Below are positions 16,826-25,776 of a DNA stretch of 54,684 nt, in pieces. The notes beneath the pieces were generated by a model. It saw only the letters and a program-made list of their open reading frames with translations, made no database searches and had not been told where the DNA came from. Location: positions 1-54,684 of IMG/VR virus record IMGVR_UViG_3300031730_000005. The stretch is one strand, 5' to 3'. Source of the DNA: a virus. Numbering within the stretch: the stretch's first letter is position 1; the number at the start of each line of letters is the position of its first letter. Made by a program: the position numbers and the translations under genes.

Positions 16826-17524
16826 CTATCCAGCCTTTGGCTGAGGAGTTACATTGTGGCCGATGAGGAATTTCTTGCGCGCTTCCTCAGTTTGCGCGTC
16901 GTTCAGCAAATCATCAAGATGCTGTTTCCAACTCATAGCTGTTTTAGGATCGTCGGCCATTGAGCCAAAGTTGCGTTGATAGCCAGATGCGAACACCAGA
17001 GATGCCGCAAGCAATAGATCCGGAAAGAATACCGAAAGAGGTGACGTAGTCTGACTAACATATAGTGGAGTGAATCTCTGTGTCCCTACCACCTCCACCG
17101 TATAAGTGGCATCAGGCCATGGCCCTACGATGGCTGTGTCCTGATCCATCATTGAGAAATAAACGGGACGAGTTGAACCGCTCGAACTCGGCCACAGGAA
17201 ATCCAACGTATCGATCGATGCGGGGATCAGCGGGTTTCTCGTACCACTCTCAGGATTGGTTGTTCCTGCTGGCGTTATGACGTTCAATTGCTCCGCAACA
17301 ATATATGTCCCAAGAGATGACGGAAGATTGAAATTCCTCGTACTCAGCGTAAAGGTCGCGCTGGAATCCCTGACCGTCGAATCGACAAGATCAAGCTTGC
17401 GCTGCAGGAACAGCTCTGCATCATCAAGACAATTCGGAATCATGGCTTGAAAACCAGGGTCCGTGCTCGGAACCACCATCATATTGGCGAGAGACGAAAC
17501 GTATGTGGCGTAGGTTAACGGCAT
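16826..17524 (-). CDS. tail/head adaptor-type protein (P22 gp4 / T7 gp11-like)
   Basis: 232 residues with the helix-rich start and beta centre typical of short-tail adaptors: DDAELFLQRKLDL near 30-45, FNLPSSLGTYIVAEQLN near 65-80, PVYFSMMDQDTAIVGPWPDATYTVEV near 120-145, and a helical C-terminus (MSWKQHLDDLLNDAQTEE). These proteins join the portal to the tail nozzle. A second protein of similar layout occurs at 20862-21554. Its start follows the TAG of the Gly-rich protein without a gap. Confidence 0.65.
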   Translation of the reverse strand: MPLTYATYVSSLANMMVVPSTDPGFQAMIPNCLDDAELFLQRKLDLVDSTVRDSSATFTLSTRNFNLPSSLGTYIVAEQLNVITPAGTTNPESGTRNPLIPASIDTLDFLWPSSSGSTRPVYFSMMDQDTAIVGPWPDATYTVEVVGTQRFTPLYVSQTTSPLSVFFPDLLLAASLVFASGYQRNFGSMADDPKTAMSWKQHLDDLLNDAQTEEARKKFLIGHNVTPQPKAG

Positions 17525-18760
17525 CTACATCCCCAGCATTGGCATGTTAAAGGCGCTAATTTTCGGCACATAAATTAGAGCAAGGATTCCCTGTGCTCCA
17601 GCACTTCCGGATTGTCCAGTAGTCAGCCCAGCATTGGCACCGGCTCCGCCAGATCCACCACCGCCATAAAGACCACCGGTCCCGGATGTGTTGGTTGTCC
17701 ACGAACCTGCCCCGGCACCGCCACCAGCCCCATGCGTAGCATCAAATTCTGTTCCAGCTAAGCCAGCTTGTCCGCCAGCTTGAAAACCGCCAGCACCGCC
17801 TGTACCGCCGCCATTGGCTCCAGCTCCACCAGTGCCTCCAACTCCAGACCCACCAGCACCGCCATTAGACCCGCCATCAGCGCCGCCGCCGCCGCCGCCA
17901 GATGAATTTGCTTGCGTCAGACCATTGTCAGCACCGCCATTTGCGCCATTTGCGCCTGCGTTCGCAACTCCAGGGCCACCAGCCGCGCCGCCTCCACCGG
18001 TAGCCCAAGCTCCGACAGTAGCTAGACCGTTGCCGCCAGCCGCTGTATGTGTGCCGATCGCACCAGTTGTAGATGCCCCAGTCCCTGTGCCTCCAGTCGA
18101 TAGACCAGCGCCTCCACCGTTAGCCAGAGCACCAGTGGAAGCTGCCACGGGCGCCGTATTTGTCGCCGTGTTAAACCAACTCTGCCCACCAGCAACGCCG
18201 TTCGATCCTGATGCGCCAGTGACACCACCCAAACCAGGGTTGAACCAAGCTGTTGTGCCAGGGTTGGCAGCAACATTGGAACTTCCAGACCACCCTCCAC
18301 CACCAGCAGAGCCACCGCAATTTGACCCACTTTTGAAAGTTGCTCCGCCTCCACCAGCTCCGATTGAATGAACCGTGTTGCTGATGTTATTCCAGTCACC
18401 CGGAATCGTGGTGGTTTGGACATTACCGGGACTAGAAGTTAGAAAAATGATGGATGTAAATTCGTAGCTAAGATCTTCTCCGATTCCAGGCCACCAAGGC
18501 GCCGGCAATCTCCAAAGTTCTCGTTCGGACTGCAATGAACCGGTAGCTAACGCCCACAAAAACGCGTCTGCATCATCCCTGTCGTCGAACCACCCGCGCC
18601 AGTAGATAGCCCCATCATTCAGATACGCAGTCAATCGCCATCGTTGCTGGTTTTCTCTTCCGAATATTTCTTTCCTTTGCGACGGCTGGCGCCATTCATG
18701 CCTTGTCGCCGCCATGAGCACTTTGGTGTGAGGTATGTTTTTATCAGGCAAGATAATCAT
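17525..18760 (-). CDS. glycine-rich fibre-tip/adhesin-like protein
   Basis: 411 residues. The first ~110 residues form an ordinary domain (RHEWRQPSQRKEIF, GWFDDRDDADAFLWALATG). From about 130 to 395 the sequence is a Gly-rich array with Ala, Asn, Ser and short GGGG(G) runs (SSGGGGGGADGG, GGTGGAGANGGG), ending in a hydrophobic LALIYVPKISAF. Polyglycine-helix sandwiches of this look are known from T-even gp38 adhesins and other phage fibre tips, where loops between the glycine helices bind receptors. Function by analogy. It overlaps the upstream fibre gene by ATGA. Confidence 0.65.
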   Translation of the reverse strand: MIILPDKNIPHTKVLMAATRHEWRQPSQRKEIFGRENQQRWRLTAYLNDGAIYWRGWFDDRDDADAFLWALATGSLQSERELWRLPAPWWPGIGEDLSYEFTSIIFLTSSPGNVQTTTIPGDWNNISNTVHSIGAGGGGATFKSGSNCGGSAGGGGWSGSSNVAANPGTTAWFNPGLGGVTGASGSNGVAGGQSWFNTATNTAPVAASTGALANGGGAGLSTGGTGTGASTTGAIGTHTAAGGNGLATVGAWATGGGGAAGGPGVANAGANGANGGADNGLTQANSSGGGGGGADGGSNGGAGGSGVGGTGGAGANGGGTGGAGGFQAGGQAGLAGTEFDATHGAGGGAGAGSWTTNTSGTGGLYGGGGSGGAGANAGLTTGQSGSAGAQGILALIYVPKISAFNMPMLGM

Positions 18761-20469
18761 TGCAGCGCCGTAACACCCACAGTTGGAGCAAAATGCATCG
18801 ATCTCAAGGAGGCAAGATACTGACTTGGGAACGTTGCGGTATGAGTTCCTGCCTGAGTTCCGCTAAGATTAATCGATACTGTAGTTCCCGGCGTGGTCGC
18901 GATCTGAAGAGTGTTAGCTGTTGCAGTCGAGATATAGTAAATCAAACCAGAGGACATTCCGGTCGGCAGAGCACTGGACGTGCTGAACCATACGGGGTCA
19001 CCGACATTCGAGAGATGGGCCGTCACCGTGACAATTCCTGGGCTGCCAGTTGCTATCACCGCACTTTGAATTGCCCTTGCAGTAGTAGTAAAAGCACTTG
19101 TCGCAACTGATGCCGCGCGCCATCCTGAAAAAGTTATCGCTCCTGGTGCAGTTCCATTCTGGATAAGAATATCAAGTGCAAAATCAAATGTCGTATAAGC
19201 AGCAAGAGTGAATGCACCATTATTGGTCAGATACTGATAATTCCCATTCAACGGGGACGGTGTAATCGTTCCTGTGGTAGCATTTCCTGCGTTGAACACC
19301 GTGACGACAAGACCAGTCGCAATGTTGGTCGTTGCGGAAATGACACCGGTCGCGCTCGACCACATGATTCCTGTCGTGGCATTGCCAAGAACCAAGGCAC
19401 CTGTCAAAAGAGACGTACCAACAATCCCTAACGTTCCCGTAACAAGAGTGGTTCCCTGAACCGCAAGAACAGTATTTCCAGTAATTCCAGCAGTGCCAAT
19501 TGCTACACCACCACCATTCGGATTTAGAGCAATAGCTTCATTGGTGGCTAGATTTGATATTAATCTAGCTTGTTTCCAAATAGTACCTCCAGCATACACC
19601 CCAAAATCATACACAACGCTTTGAACGTTGAATCTGACCGCAACATTGGCATCAACCGTTCCTGATGATGCTGGAGCGCCAGCATTAGGCCATGAGACTG
19701 ATAGGTTTCCTCCAGTAGTATTGGTACCGAACGATAGTGCTAAAGAACTACCTGTTGCCGTACCTATAGACGAAGTTCCAATTATATTTAGTGTTCCTGT
19801 GAACGTTGATGTTCCAACAACTCCAAGAGTGCCAGTTATAAGCGTCGTACCAACTACATTGAACGCGCCGGTAAACTGAGAAGTTCCGACAACACCAAAC
19901 AATCCGGTTAAGAGAGACGTTCCTACAACGTTAAAAGCGCCAGTGAACTGCGAGGTGCCTACGACTCCGGTAACACCAGTCAGAAGCGTGGTCCCGGTGA
20001 CTTGGAGGCCACCATTTAGGATCGTAGTGCCCGTGACAGTAGCCGTGCCGCCGACTGTTAGAAGGGTGCCAATGCTCAGTGAGCTGGCAATCCCAAGGCT
20101 GCTAGCTACCTGATTAGTGCCAACGGCATTATTGGCGATCTGTGTTGAGGTAATTCCCTGATTGGCCACGAACGCCACGATCGAGGTGGCGCTACCCGTC
20201 GTGGAAAGAGACGTGCCAATAGCAACAAACTGAGTGATATTGCTCCACTGTGTGGAATAGTTTGCACCGCTAGACTTGTTCAGAATCGTGCCGGTAGCCC
20301 CACCGGTTGGAATATTGACCAGAGCATTCAACTGATTCAACGAGAGTTGAACGGACTGGCCAACTCCAGCAGAGGTTTGCACGACCTCGAACAATTCCGC
20401 TCCCGTCACTGTCGTTCCGACAGGAAGGTCAACTACTCTGACAACCGCTGGAAGCGTCGTTCCTACCAT
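18757..20469 (-). CDS. tail fibre protein with 12-residue repeats
   Basis: 570 residues, beta-rich and low in charge. The N-terminus (PAVVRVVDLPVGTTVTG) is a common phage fibre start. Residues about 138-236 hold a run of 12-residue repeats of form xxVVGTSxxTGx, which suggests a beta-solenoid shaft. The C-terminal half has a more complex beta region, with DPVWFSTSSALPTG and GLIYYISTATANT reminiscent of trimeric fibre elements. It is the largest fibre candidate and likely mediates host contact. Confidence 0.65.
   Translation of the reverse strand: MVGTTLPAVVRVVDLPVGTTVTGAELFEVVQTSAGVGQSVQLSLNQLNALVNIPTGGATGTILNKSSGANYSTQWSNITQFVAIGTSLSTTGSATSIVAFVANQGITSTQIANNAVGTNQVASSLGIASSLSIGTLLTVGGTATVTGTTILNGGLQVTGTTLLTGVTGVVGTSQFTGAFNVVGTSLLTGLFGVVGTSQFTGAFNVVGTTLITGTLGVVGTSTFTGTLNIIGTSSIGTATGSSLALSFGTNTTGGNLSVSWPNAGAPASSGTVDANVAVRFNVQSVVYDFGVYAGGTIWKQARLISNLATNEAIALNPNGGGVAIGTAGITGNTVLAVQGTTLVTGTLGIVGTSLLTGALVLGNATTGIMWSSATGVISATTNIATGLVVTVFNAGNATTGTITPSPLNGNYQYLTNNGAFTLAAYTTFDFALDILIQNGTAPGAITFSGWRAASVATSAFTTTARAIQSAVIATGSPGIVTVTAHLSNVGDPVWFSTSSALPTGMSSGLIYYISTATANTLQIATTPGTTVSINLSGTQAGTHTATFPSQYLASLRSMHFAPTVGVTALQ
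19762..20058 (-). repeat. 12-residue coding repeats in the fibre gene
   Basis: About eight imperfect 36-base units. Amino-acid pattern: V-V-G-T-[ST]-x-x-T-G-x-[FL]. Adjacent DNA copies share much sequence (compare 19850-19900 with 19918-19965), so copy number could vary by slippage or recombination. Confidence 0.6.
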
Positions 20470-20865
20470 TTATAGGCTCCGGACAGTGCCATCGAGAATT
20501 CCGCCTTGCATGGTCGTAATCAAGTTGATGTTGTACCCGTTCGGGTTCTGCATGATGACACGAATACGTCCATCCATCGTATAGCGCGTTGATACGGGAT
20601 ACTCATCAATCGCATATTGTTCCGGACGCGCATTTATCAGTGGTAGAGGATCTGGACCAAGCAGCGCGGGAGCGCCAAGTTGGCGTTGCGGTTCGTCGAG
20701 TTCATCTTCATGTACCAGGACACGAGTGTTCTGGAGCTTCGGCCCCCTCCACTCATATTGAAAGCGCATGTTGGCGAGGTTGCCAACTGCTCCGTTACGA
20801 TCGGACGTCGCCCAGCCTTGGGGATGAAACGGATCAACGGCGGCCCTGCGCGGATGGCGCCTCAT
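20470..20865 (-). CDS. small virion-associated protein, 131 aa
   Basis: Begins MRRHPRRAAVDPFHPQGWA, then NLANMRFQYEWRGPKL and ends in NPNGYNINLITTMQGG. The start is set so that its ATG overlaps the adaptor stop as ATGA; a longer upstream frame would run through the adaptor gene. Proteins of this form are found next to phage head-tail joining genes, but the role is unknown. It sits between an adaptor-type protein and the fibre. Confidence 0.6.
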   Translation of the reverse strand: MRRHPRRAAVDPFHPQGWATSDRNGAVGNLANMRFQYEWRGPKLQNTRVLVHEDELDEPQRQLGAPALLGPDPLPLINARPEQYAIDEYPVSTRYTMDGRIRVIMQNPNGYNINLITTMQGGILDGTVRSL

Positions 20866-21554
20866 GACCAGTATCCTCCCATTTTTGGAATGATCCGGAT
20901 CGGAACATTCTCGATGTCCTGAGTGGCGGCAGCCGTCCAAGCCTCCTGGTAGTCGGACTTTAGCATCGCCATCTTGTCCAGCGCATAGACACGCGCCAGA
21001 CGGTAGGCCAATCCAGCACACATAGCGTCAAACCAACGATTAGGTACGTCAGGAGTCTCACCCCCAGCGAGGTTGGCGTCCTGAACGTTAACGCAGGCAT
21101 AGTAATTGACGGTATATGGACCGCCAGCATCAGCCACTGGATAGGTCGTAAAGGTCGGAGTTATCAGCCGATCGAACCAATATTGAGTTGGTGGTGCCTG
21201 TGTCGCCTTGGACGGATATGCCGCATAGTCGTCACGGCTGATTGGCGTCATAAATATGTCTGTCTGCACGCCAGCCGTGGTCGTTGAGCGGTAAGCGTCC
21301 AGTACCATGACAACCCGCGCCGGCAGTGTATAAGCCGCCGTTCCTTGGGTCAGAAGTTGAGAATTAAGCTCAACTTTCCACAAATTTACCTGCTTGTTGC
21401 TCCATTCAGAACTGAGCATCAGGTTCAATTGACGACGCGCCGTATAGAAATGCTTTTGCTCTAATTGGGCAATGCCAATTCCACAGCGCTCGAAAGCGTC
21501 CAAGACGCCTTCGCCGTTCGTGATTTGGAATGAGTAGGTGCCGCTTGATGTCAT
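20862..21554 (-). CDS. tail/head adaptor-type protein (T7 gp11 / P22 gp4-like)
   Basis: 230 residues. N-terminal helices (GVLDAFERCGIGIAQLEQKH, YTARRQLNLMLSSEW) are followed by the beta hallmark YTLPARVVMVLDAYRST, then PISRDDYAAYPSKATQAPPTQYWFDRLITP and a C-terminal helix RWFDAMCAGLAYRLARVYALDK. This is the typical order in tubular/adaptor proteins of short-tailed phages. A second adaptor-type protein occurs at 16826-17524; one may act as the adaptor ring and the other as a gatekeeper. Confidence 0.7.
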   Translation of the reverse strand: MTSSGTYSFQITNGEGVLDAFERCGIGIAQLEQKHFYTARRQLNLMLSSEWSNKQVNLWKVELNSQLLTQGTAAYTLPARVVMVLDAYRSTTTAGVQTDIFMTPISRDDYAAYPSKATQAPPTQYWFDRLITPTFTTYPVADAGGPYTVNYYACVNVQDANLAGGETPDVPNRWFDAMCAGLAYRLARVYALDKMAMLKSDYQEAWTAAATQDIENVPIRIIPKMGGYWS

Positions 21555-21575
21555 GTGAGTCTAGCGGCTCCATTC

Positions 21576-22883
21576 CTAGCTCGGAAGCACAACCATTTCC
21601 ATGCTGAAATCACTCGTGGAAGCCATCGCAGCAGTCGTTCCCAACGATGTCACTACCGCGTACAGATTCGAAGTAGCAGCGGCCACAGCTTTGTTAATAT
21701 TATCAATGTTATACACCGTCATTGTACCCAAGTCACCAAGACCCGTTCCAGTTCTGTAAGTTCCTAAAAGATTTGCAATGTCTGCTGTGTTGCTAGCAGA
21801 TGCGATATGATCCGTGTAGGTACCAACAGACGGGTTAGCTTTGAATAGCGAGATGCTTAGCGCAGTCGTGCTCGCTTCAGCTCTAAACTTTGCCGTAATA
21901 CTTTGCACAATTCCGGCGTTATATGCCCCCAATACTCCAGTAAACGTCAAAATTCCACCGATAACCTGCGTAGCAGTATAAGCAGTAGTGGTGGCTAGAG
22001 TTGGGGTAACAGTTGTCGCATTCGGCATCACCGAAACGGCAACGCTATTCGGAGAAAGTGCGACAACAAGAGGTGAATCAGACGCTAATGGCTGTGTTGT
22101 TCCTAGTTTAACAGTCGCTCCGATTTGAGGATGAACCTTATCGGAAAGCCAATTACCAGCCTTTGATGTGTCGCCGATATAATGCGCGGCTCCCTGAAGT
22201 GAAGTAGTTGATGCCGCACCAGTGCCATCCGTACCAACCAGCATCATCAATGGTAGAAGATTGCTGTCTGGTCCTTGAGCTCCAGTCGTAAGGGTCGCAA
22301 CCGTAATGTTGTCAACCAGCCAATACATCGTGTCGCCACGAAAGAATATCTGATAGCGATGGACTCTCGTATCAGCGAGAGCCGTCAGATTGCTAATAAC
22401 CGTTCTGTTTCCTGACGCAAATGTAACAGCGTTGAAAGTTCCAGTGTTCGTTACCTCAAATGCGATTGAATTAGTGAGGGGGCTAGCAAAAGTTGGGGAC
22501 CCCGGAACTGTACCTGCACCCCAATAGGCATATTGGTGCGAGATGACTGTCGTCCCAATCTGAATTTGATGGTCAAACTCAAGAAAGCCTGGAGAAACAG
22601 GCTGAAAATTCTGTTTACTGGTAATGTAGGCAAATCCGCCAGCAGTTGTTCCGCTGAACAATGATAGCGTGCCTGTCGCAAGGGTCGAAGTACCAGTATT
22701 GCCGACTGTAACAGAGTTCCAATTAATTGCATCCAGAACCGAAGAATCCCAAGCCTCATAAAATACTTGAGATCCATCCTGTTGAATGCGAAGACGCTTC
22801 GTTGCGGTAACTTCGGCTGCTACATCTGTTCCGGTGTTACCTGCAGCAATTGAACCGTCAACTGCAACCGATAAATTACTCAT
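21576..22883 (-). CDS. virion surface/decoration-type protein with lectin-like half
   Basis: 435 residues, rich in Thr, Ser and Gly. Residues about 40-230 look like a concanavalin/LamG-like beta sandwich (FYEAWDSSVLDAINWN, FLEFDHQIQIG, HRYQIFFRGDTMYWLVDN). The C-terminal part (TFTGVLGAYNAGIVQSITAKF, ALSISLFKANPS, TMTVYNIDNIN, FSMEMVVLP) resembles a common C-terminal domain of phage head-decoration or fibre proteins. Likely exposed on the virion; ligand unknown. Confidence 0.55.
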   Translation of the reverse strand: MSNLSVAVDGSIAAGNTGTDVAAEVTATKRLRIQQDGSQVFYEAWDSSVLDAINWNSVTVGNTGTSTLATGTLSLFSGTTAGGFAYITSKQNFQPVSPGFLEFDHQIQIGTTVISHQYAYWGAGTVPGSPTFASPLTNSIAFEVTNTGTFNAVTFASGNRTVISNLTALADTRVHRYQIFFRGDTMYWLVDNITVATLTTGAQGPDSNLLPLMMLVGTDGTGAASTTSLQGAAHYIGDTSKAGNWLSDKVHPQIGATVKLGTTQPLASDSPLVVALSPNSVAVSVMPNATTVTPTLATTTAYTATQVIGGILTFTGVLGAYNAGIVQSITAKFRAEASTTALSISLFKANPSVGTYTDHIASASNTADIANLLGTYRTGTGLGDLGTMTVYNIDNINKAVAAATSNLYAVVTSLGTTAAMASTSDFSMEMVVLPS

Positions 22884-22887
22884 TTGC

Positions 22888-23259
22888 TCACCGCCCGAAT
22901 GTTGCCTGCATGAAGTTCACTGTGACAAAAGCGGTAGCTGAACTCGTAACAACATTCACCCTGAGGGCGCGAACCGGAGAGCCAATGTTTCCGGCTGCAT
23001 TAGTCGTAGTTCCGGAGACGGAAGACTGAAACCATGTAGCGTTGGCTGCCGTCGTCGCATTCGGAGTCGGACTGACAGAGCCCTGACCAGAGCCACCAGT
23101 TGTGACATCGATGTTATCTAGCGTAAATTCAATATTGTAGGTTGGGGTACCAGTCGCGATTGCTCCAAATGAAATACTGAACGGTGTCTGCATCCAATCC
23201 GCAAACCAAATTGAACTGGTCCCAGTCTGGTTTTGCTGGATTAAGACGGGCATTCCCAT
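22888..23259 (-). CDS. small beta-rich virion protein, 123 aa
   Basis: Begins MGMPVLIQQNQTGTSSIWFADWMQ and holds a beta-rich, Thr/Ala-rich body (YNIEFTLDNIDVTTG, ALRVNVVTSSATAFVTVNFMQATFG). The latter ending, describing variation in x, y of a measured-type beta strand, is common in small phage decoration proteins. AGGA precedes the ATG by about nine bases. Function unresolved. Confidence 0.55.
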   Translation of the reverse strand: MGMPVLIQQNQTGTSSIWFADWMQTPFSISFGAIATGTPTYNIEFTLDNIDVTTGGSGQGSVSPTPNATTAANATWFQSSVSGTTTNAAGNIGSPVRALRVNVVTSSATAFVTVNFMQATFGR

Positions 23260-23270
23260 AGCGCGCTATC

Positions 23271-23516
23271 CTATTTCCTGCGCGGCTTGTCTGCCCTCTG
23301 GCTCACAGAACCGCCTTCCATCTTGAATTTCATGCCAGGAAATTTCTTCTTGGCCTTTTTCTTAACGTTTGCCGCGATACCGGGATGATGAAACTCTGAT
23401 GCTCTAGCAAGCGCTGACTTGACGTGACCTTCATCAGGAATTGGGTAGCTCCGGTCAGGCCCGGCAAAATCCTTTCCATGAATCTTATCGCGAGCCTTGG
23501 CCGTCAGTTTTCCCAT
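23271..23516 (-). CDS. small basic protein with KLTAKARDKI motif (DUF6582-like)
   Basis: 81 residues. The N-terminus KLTAKARDKIHGKDFAGPDR and SYPIPDEGHVKSALARASE matches a small domain found in many phage and bacterial proteins (DUF6582 type), often fused to prohead-protease or head proteins. The C-terminus is very basic and ends with MEGGSVSQRADKPRRK, a GGxV tag shared with other proteins here. Function unknown; virion association is likely. Confidence 0.6.
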   Translation of the reverse strand: MGKLTAKARDKIHGKDFAGPDRSYPIPDEGHVKSALARASEFHHPGIAANVKKKAKKKFPGMKFKMEGGSVSQRADKPRRK

Positions 23517-23517
23517 C

Positions 23518-23862
23518 TTACTTGGGTGTCCCACCATAAGTGTCCGTGGGAGACGATGAGCCAGTGCCACCACTTCCGGCACTATGCGCGGTCGAGAGCG
23601 GAGAACGGTTCGCACCAACCCCACCGCCTAACTTGCGTCCCGGCCTATCCAGCCGAGCCTTCACGCCGCCGCCCGTCATCAGGCCGAGCACCTTGCCGCC
23701 CGTGGCGCGTTTGTCCTTCTTCTTGACGCGTCCACCCTTCTTGTGGGCATCTTCATCTCCGGTCTTGTCTTCCTCGGCCTCTTCCAAGACGTTCTTGTTT
23801 CCGGACACGACCTGAGCACGTCCACCATGGGCCTTGCACGACTTCATCTTCATTTTGGACAT
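23518..23862 (-). CDS. basic/acidic low-complexity protein with three GGxV tags
   Basis: 114 residues. It starts MSKMKMKSCKAHGGRAQV, has an acidic stretch (LEEAEEDKTGDEDA), then basic tags KKGGRVKKKDKRATGGKV and LMTGGGVKARL, and ends in a Gly/Ser/Thr-rich tail. No fold is evident. The repeated tag links it to at least five other structural-type proteins in this genome. GGAGAG precedes the ATG. Confidence 0.55.
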   Translation of the reverse strand: MSKMKMKSCKAHGGRAQVVSGNKNVLEEAEEDKTGDEDAHKKGGRVKKKDKRATGGKVLGLMTGGGVKARLDRPGRKLGGGVGANRSPLSTAHSAGSGGTGSSSPTDTYGGTPK

Positions 23863-23875
23863 AAAGTCTCTCCTG

Positions 23876-25168
23876 TTAGGTCGTAGCGGTTGACTGGGCA
23901 ACACCGAACATCGGCGTCAGATTGGTCGGGGTGCCTAGGACAATCGGGGTGGCCGGGCCACTCCAGGTAACGTATACGCGGCCAGTACCATTTGATGCAA
24001 CGATCGACATTGCCGTCGCCACGCCGCCCGTAATGATGGAGGTCGAGAGCTGCAGTGTTCCTCTGACATCGCCGGTCGTGCTGGTGGCCGAGGCAGTAAC
24101 AGCCGCGACAAACCCAGAGAAGTTGGCCATCGCGACACCGTTCCACGTCGCGTACAACTCTTCCCAATAGTCGGCCCTGATCGGCAAGCCCACAACGTCG
24201 CCAATACCGTAAGCAACCGTCTGGTTACTGCCTAGCGTCGTGCCGCAGGTAATAGAACTGATATACTTGAACGCTTTCTTGCCCATGAAGGTGGTGACCG
24301 TGGCAGCCGCGCTAATGACCTCAGTCATTGGCGCTCCCCAGATATCCCACCCTGAGACTACACAGCTATAGGCCGTATTTAGGGCCGTAACGCCCTGCAG
24401 AGAGATGGTGCGAGTCAGCATCTCTCGGGGATTGTAGACGCGGGCAAATCCAGCCTCCATGGCACCGCCAAAAGCATGTCCCGTAGCTGTCGGAGCAGTA
24501 GGACCAAACTGCGTCGCAGGCGGTAAAAGCGCACTACCCCACAGATTGGCCTGTCCGATATTTGTATGCGAGATGCCAGTAGCCGCAGCAGGGCTGATCT
24601 GAATGGCCGTCGAGGACGTTGCGGTCATCACCTGGGCAATCAGGCTGCGAGATCCAGCCGTATTAGCCGCGCCGCCGACCACGATCCACTGACCCTGACG
24701 GAAGATGGTGCTGTCCACCACCGCAACAGTCGAACTGTTCGCCGTAGTCGTTCCCGTGGCAAAGCCGAAATCAAGCGCAATGTTGGCGAAGGTCGCAACC
24801 GTGGTCCCAAGCGGGATAATCGGCACACCGATCGTAATGGCCGCCACACTCGCGTTACCCGCGATCATCGCAGTCACCAGCGCAACAGTGCTCCCAAGCG
24901 CCGTACCCTGCTGAGCCGCAGCAATCAACGTCGAGCCACGAGCCTGCGGGATGTTGTCCAGAAGGACAAAATCCGATCCAGTCAGGAACGCTGGCTGCCG
25001 TCCCGGAGCCGTCCCGTCCTTCGAAAAGGAACCAGAGCGAATGTCAGGATAGCCCGTTGCCTGATAGAACAGGCTGGGTCCGTCAAGAGGCTCAACGCTG
25101 GCCGTAGCCGCGTTGGCCTCCATTGCGCCCATCGAGTTGACCGGGCCTCGGAAGTTAGAATCAGCCAT
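23876..25168 (-). CDS. virion structural protein, 430 aa
   Basis: Ala/Thr/Gly-rich beta protein. Starts MADSNFRGPVNSMGAM; GDVVGLPIRADYWEELYATWN and GWDIWGAPMTEVI are conserved-looking segments, the latter kind being seen in phage head proteins near the capsid gene. The start overlaps the end of the HNH gene by 8 bases and has GAGG six bases upstream. Probably a head decoration or minor capsid protein; not assigned further. Confidence 0.6.
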   Translation of the reverse strand: MADSNFRGPVNSMGAMEANAATASVEPLDGPSLFYQATGYPDIRSGSFSKDGTAPGRQPAFLTGSDFVLLDNIPQARGSTLIAAAQQGTALGSTVALVTAMIAGNASVAAITIGVPIIPLGTTVATFANIALDFGFATGTTTANSSTVAVVDSTIFRQGQWIVVGGAANTAGSRSLIAQVMTATSSTAIQISPAAATGISHTNIGQANLWGSALLPPATQFGPTAPTATGHAFGGAMEAGFARVYNPREMLTRTISLQGVTALNTAYSCVVSGWDIWGAPMTEVISAAATVTTFMGKKAFKYISSITCGTTLGSNQTVAYGIGDVVGLPIRADYWEELYATWNGVAMANFSGFVAAVTASATSTTGDVRGTLQLSTSIITGGVATAMSIVASNGTGRVYVTWSGPATPIVLGTPTNLTPMFGVAQSTATT

Positions 25169-25766
25169 ATGAGCCCTCAAAGTTTGGCGTGGCTACCAAT
25201 AGCCAGTCGCGATGTGGACTCCGTGCGACCGCTTCCGCCGTGGCGCGATCCCAATCGGAAACTAGTTCGACATGTGCGAACTCGCCGTGAATTTCCTTGG
25301 CCTTGGCGGCATACGCAGCCTTGGCATCCTCAAGTTTGGCGAAGTAGCCGAGATAATGGCGAACGCCGCCGTGATGGATGCGCGCAACGAATCCGGCACC
25401 GTGCGGGAAGATGCCGCGCGACGGGGCAATTTTGGCAAACACCTTGCGACGCGCCGAATTCTGAGAGGCCGTGCAGTCGCGTAGGTTGGAGATCGCGTTA
25501 TTGCACTTGTTGCTGTCGATATGGTCAAGCTGCCCAGCCGGCCATTCCCCATGGACGTAGAACCAGATCAACCTATGGACAAAGTAGACGACGTTATCGA
25601 CTTTCACCCGAACGTAACCAAGAGCGTCAACCGTCCCCAATGGTTTCCCTACGGTTTTTCCGGGGCCTCTCACCTTCCACATCAACGTTCCGGTCTCTGG
25701 AACACAAGCCATATGCTCGCGGAGCCATTCGACGGTCAAAGTGGATGCTTTCTCTTTCGGCGTCAT
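25161..25766 (-). CDS. HNH homing endonuclease with AP2-like domain
   Basis: 201 residues on the late strand. HNH core: VHRLIWFYVHGEWP, GQLDHIDSNKCNNAISNLRD and SQNSARR (about 68-110); an AP2-like DNA-binding part follows (GAGFVARIHHGGVRHYLG, EIHGEF). The last ~35 residues exceed the usual family end. The ATG at 25766 is preferred over that at 25772 because AGGAG then lies seven bases upstream. The gene is separated from the capsid gene by a 121-base region holding a promoter-like site and a hairpin touching the ribosome binding site, which suggests controlled expression. It lies between capsid and minor virion genes. Confidence 0.85.
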   Translation of the reverse strand: MTPKEKASTLTVEWLREHMACVPETGTLMWKVRGPGKTVGKPLGTVDALGYVRVKVDNVVYFVHRLIWFYVHGEWPAGQLDHIDSNKCNNAISNLRDCTASQNSARRKVFAKIAPSRGIFPHGAGFVARIHHGGVRHYLGYFAKLEDAKAAYAAKAKEIHGEFAHVELVSDWDRATAEAVARSPHRDWLLVATPNFEGSYG

Positions 25767-25776
25767 GTCCATTCTC

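Noticed and set aside
17814-18371. 185-codon plus-strand proline-rich frame
   Set aside because: Exact shadow of the Gly-rich adhesin array (GGN codons read as NCC), with no independent start signal.
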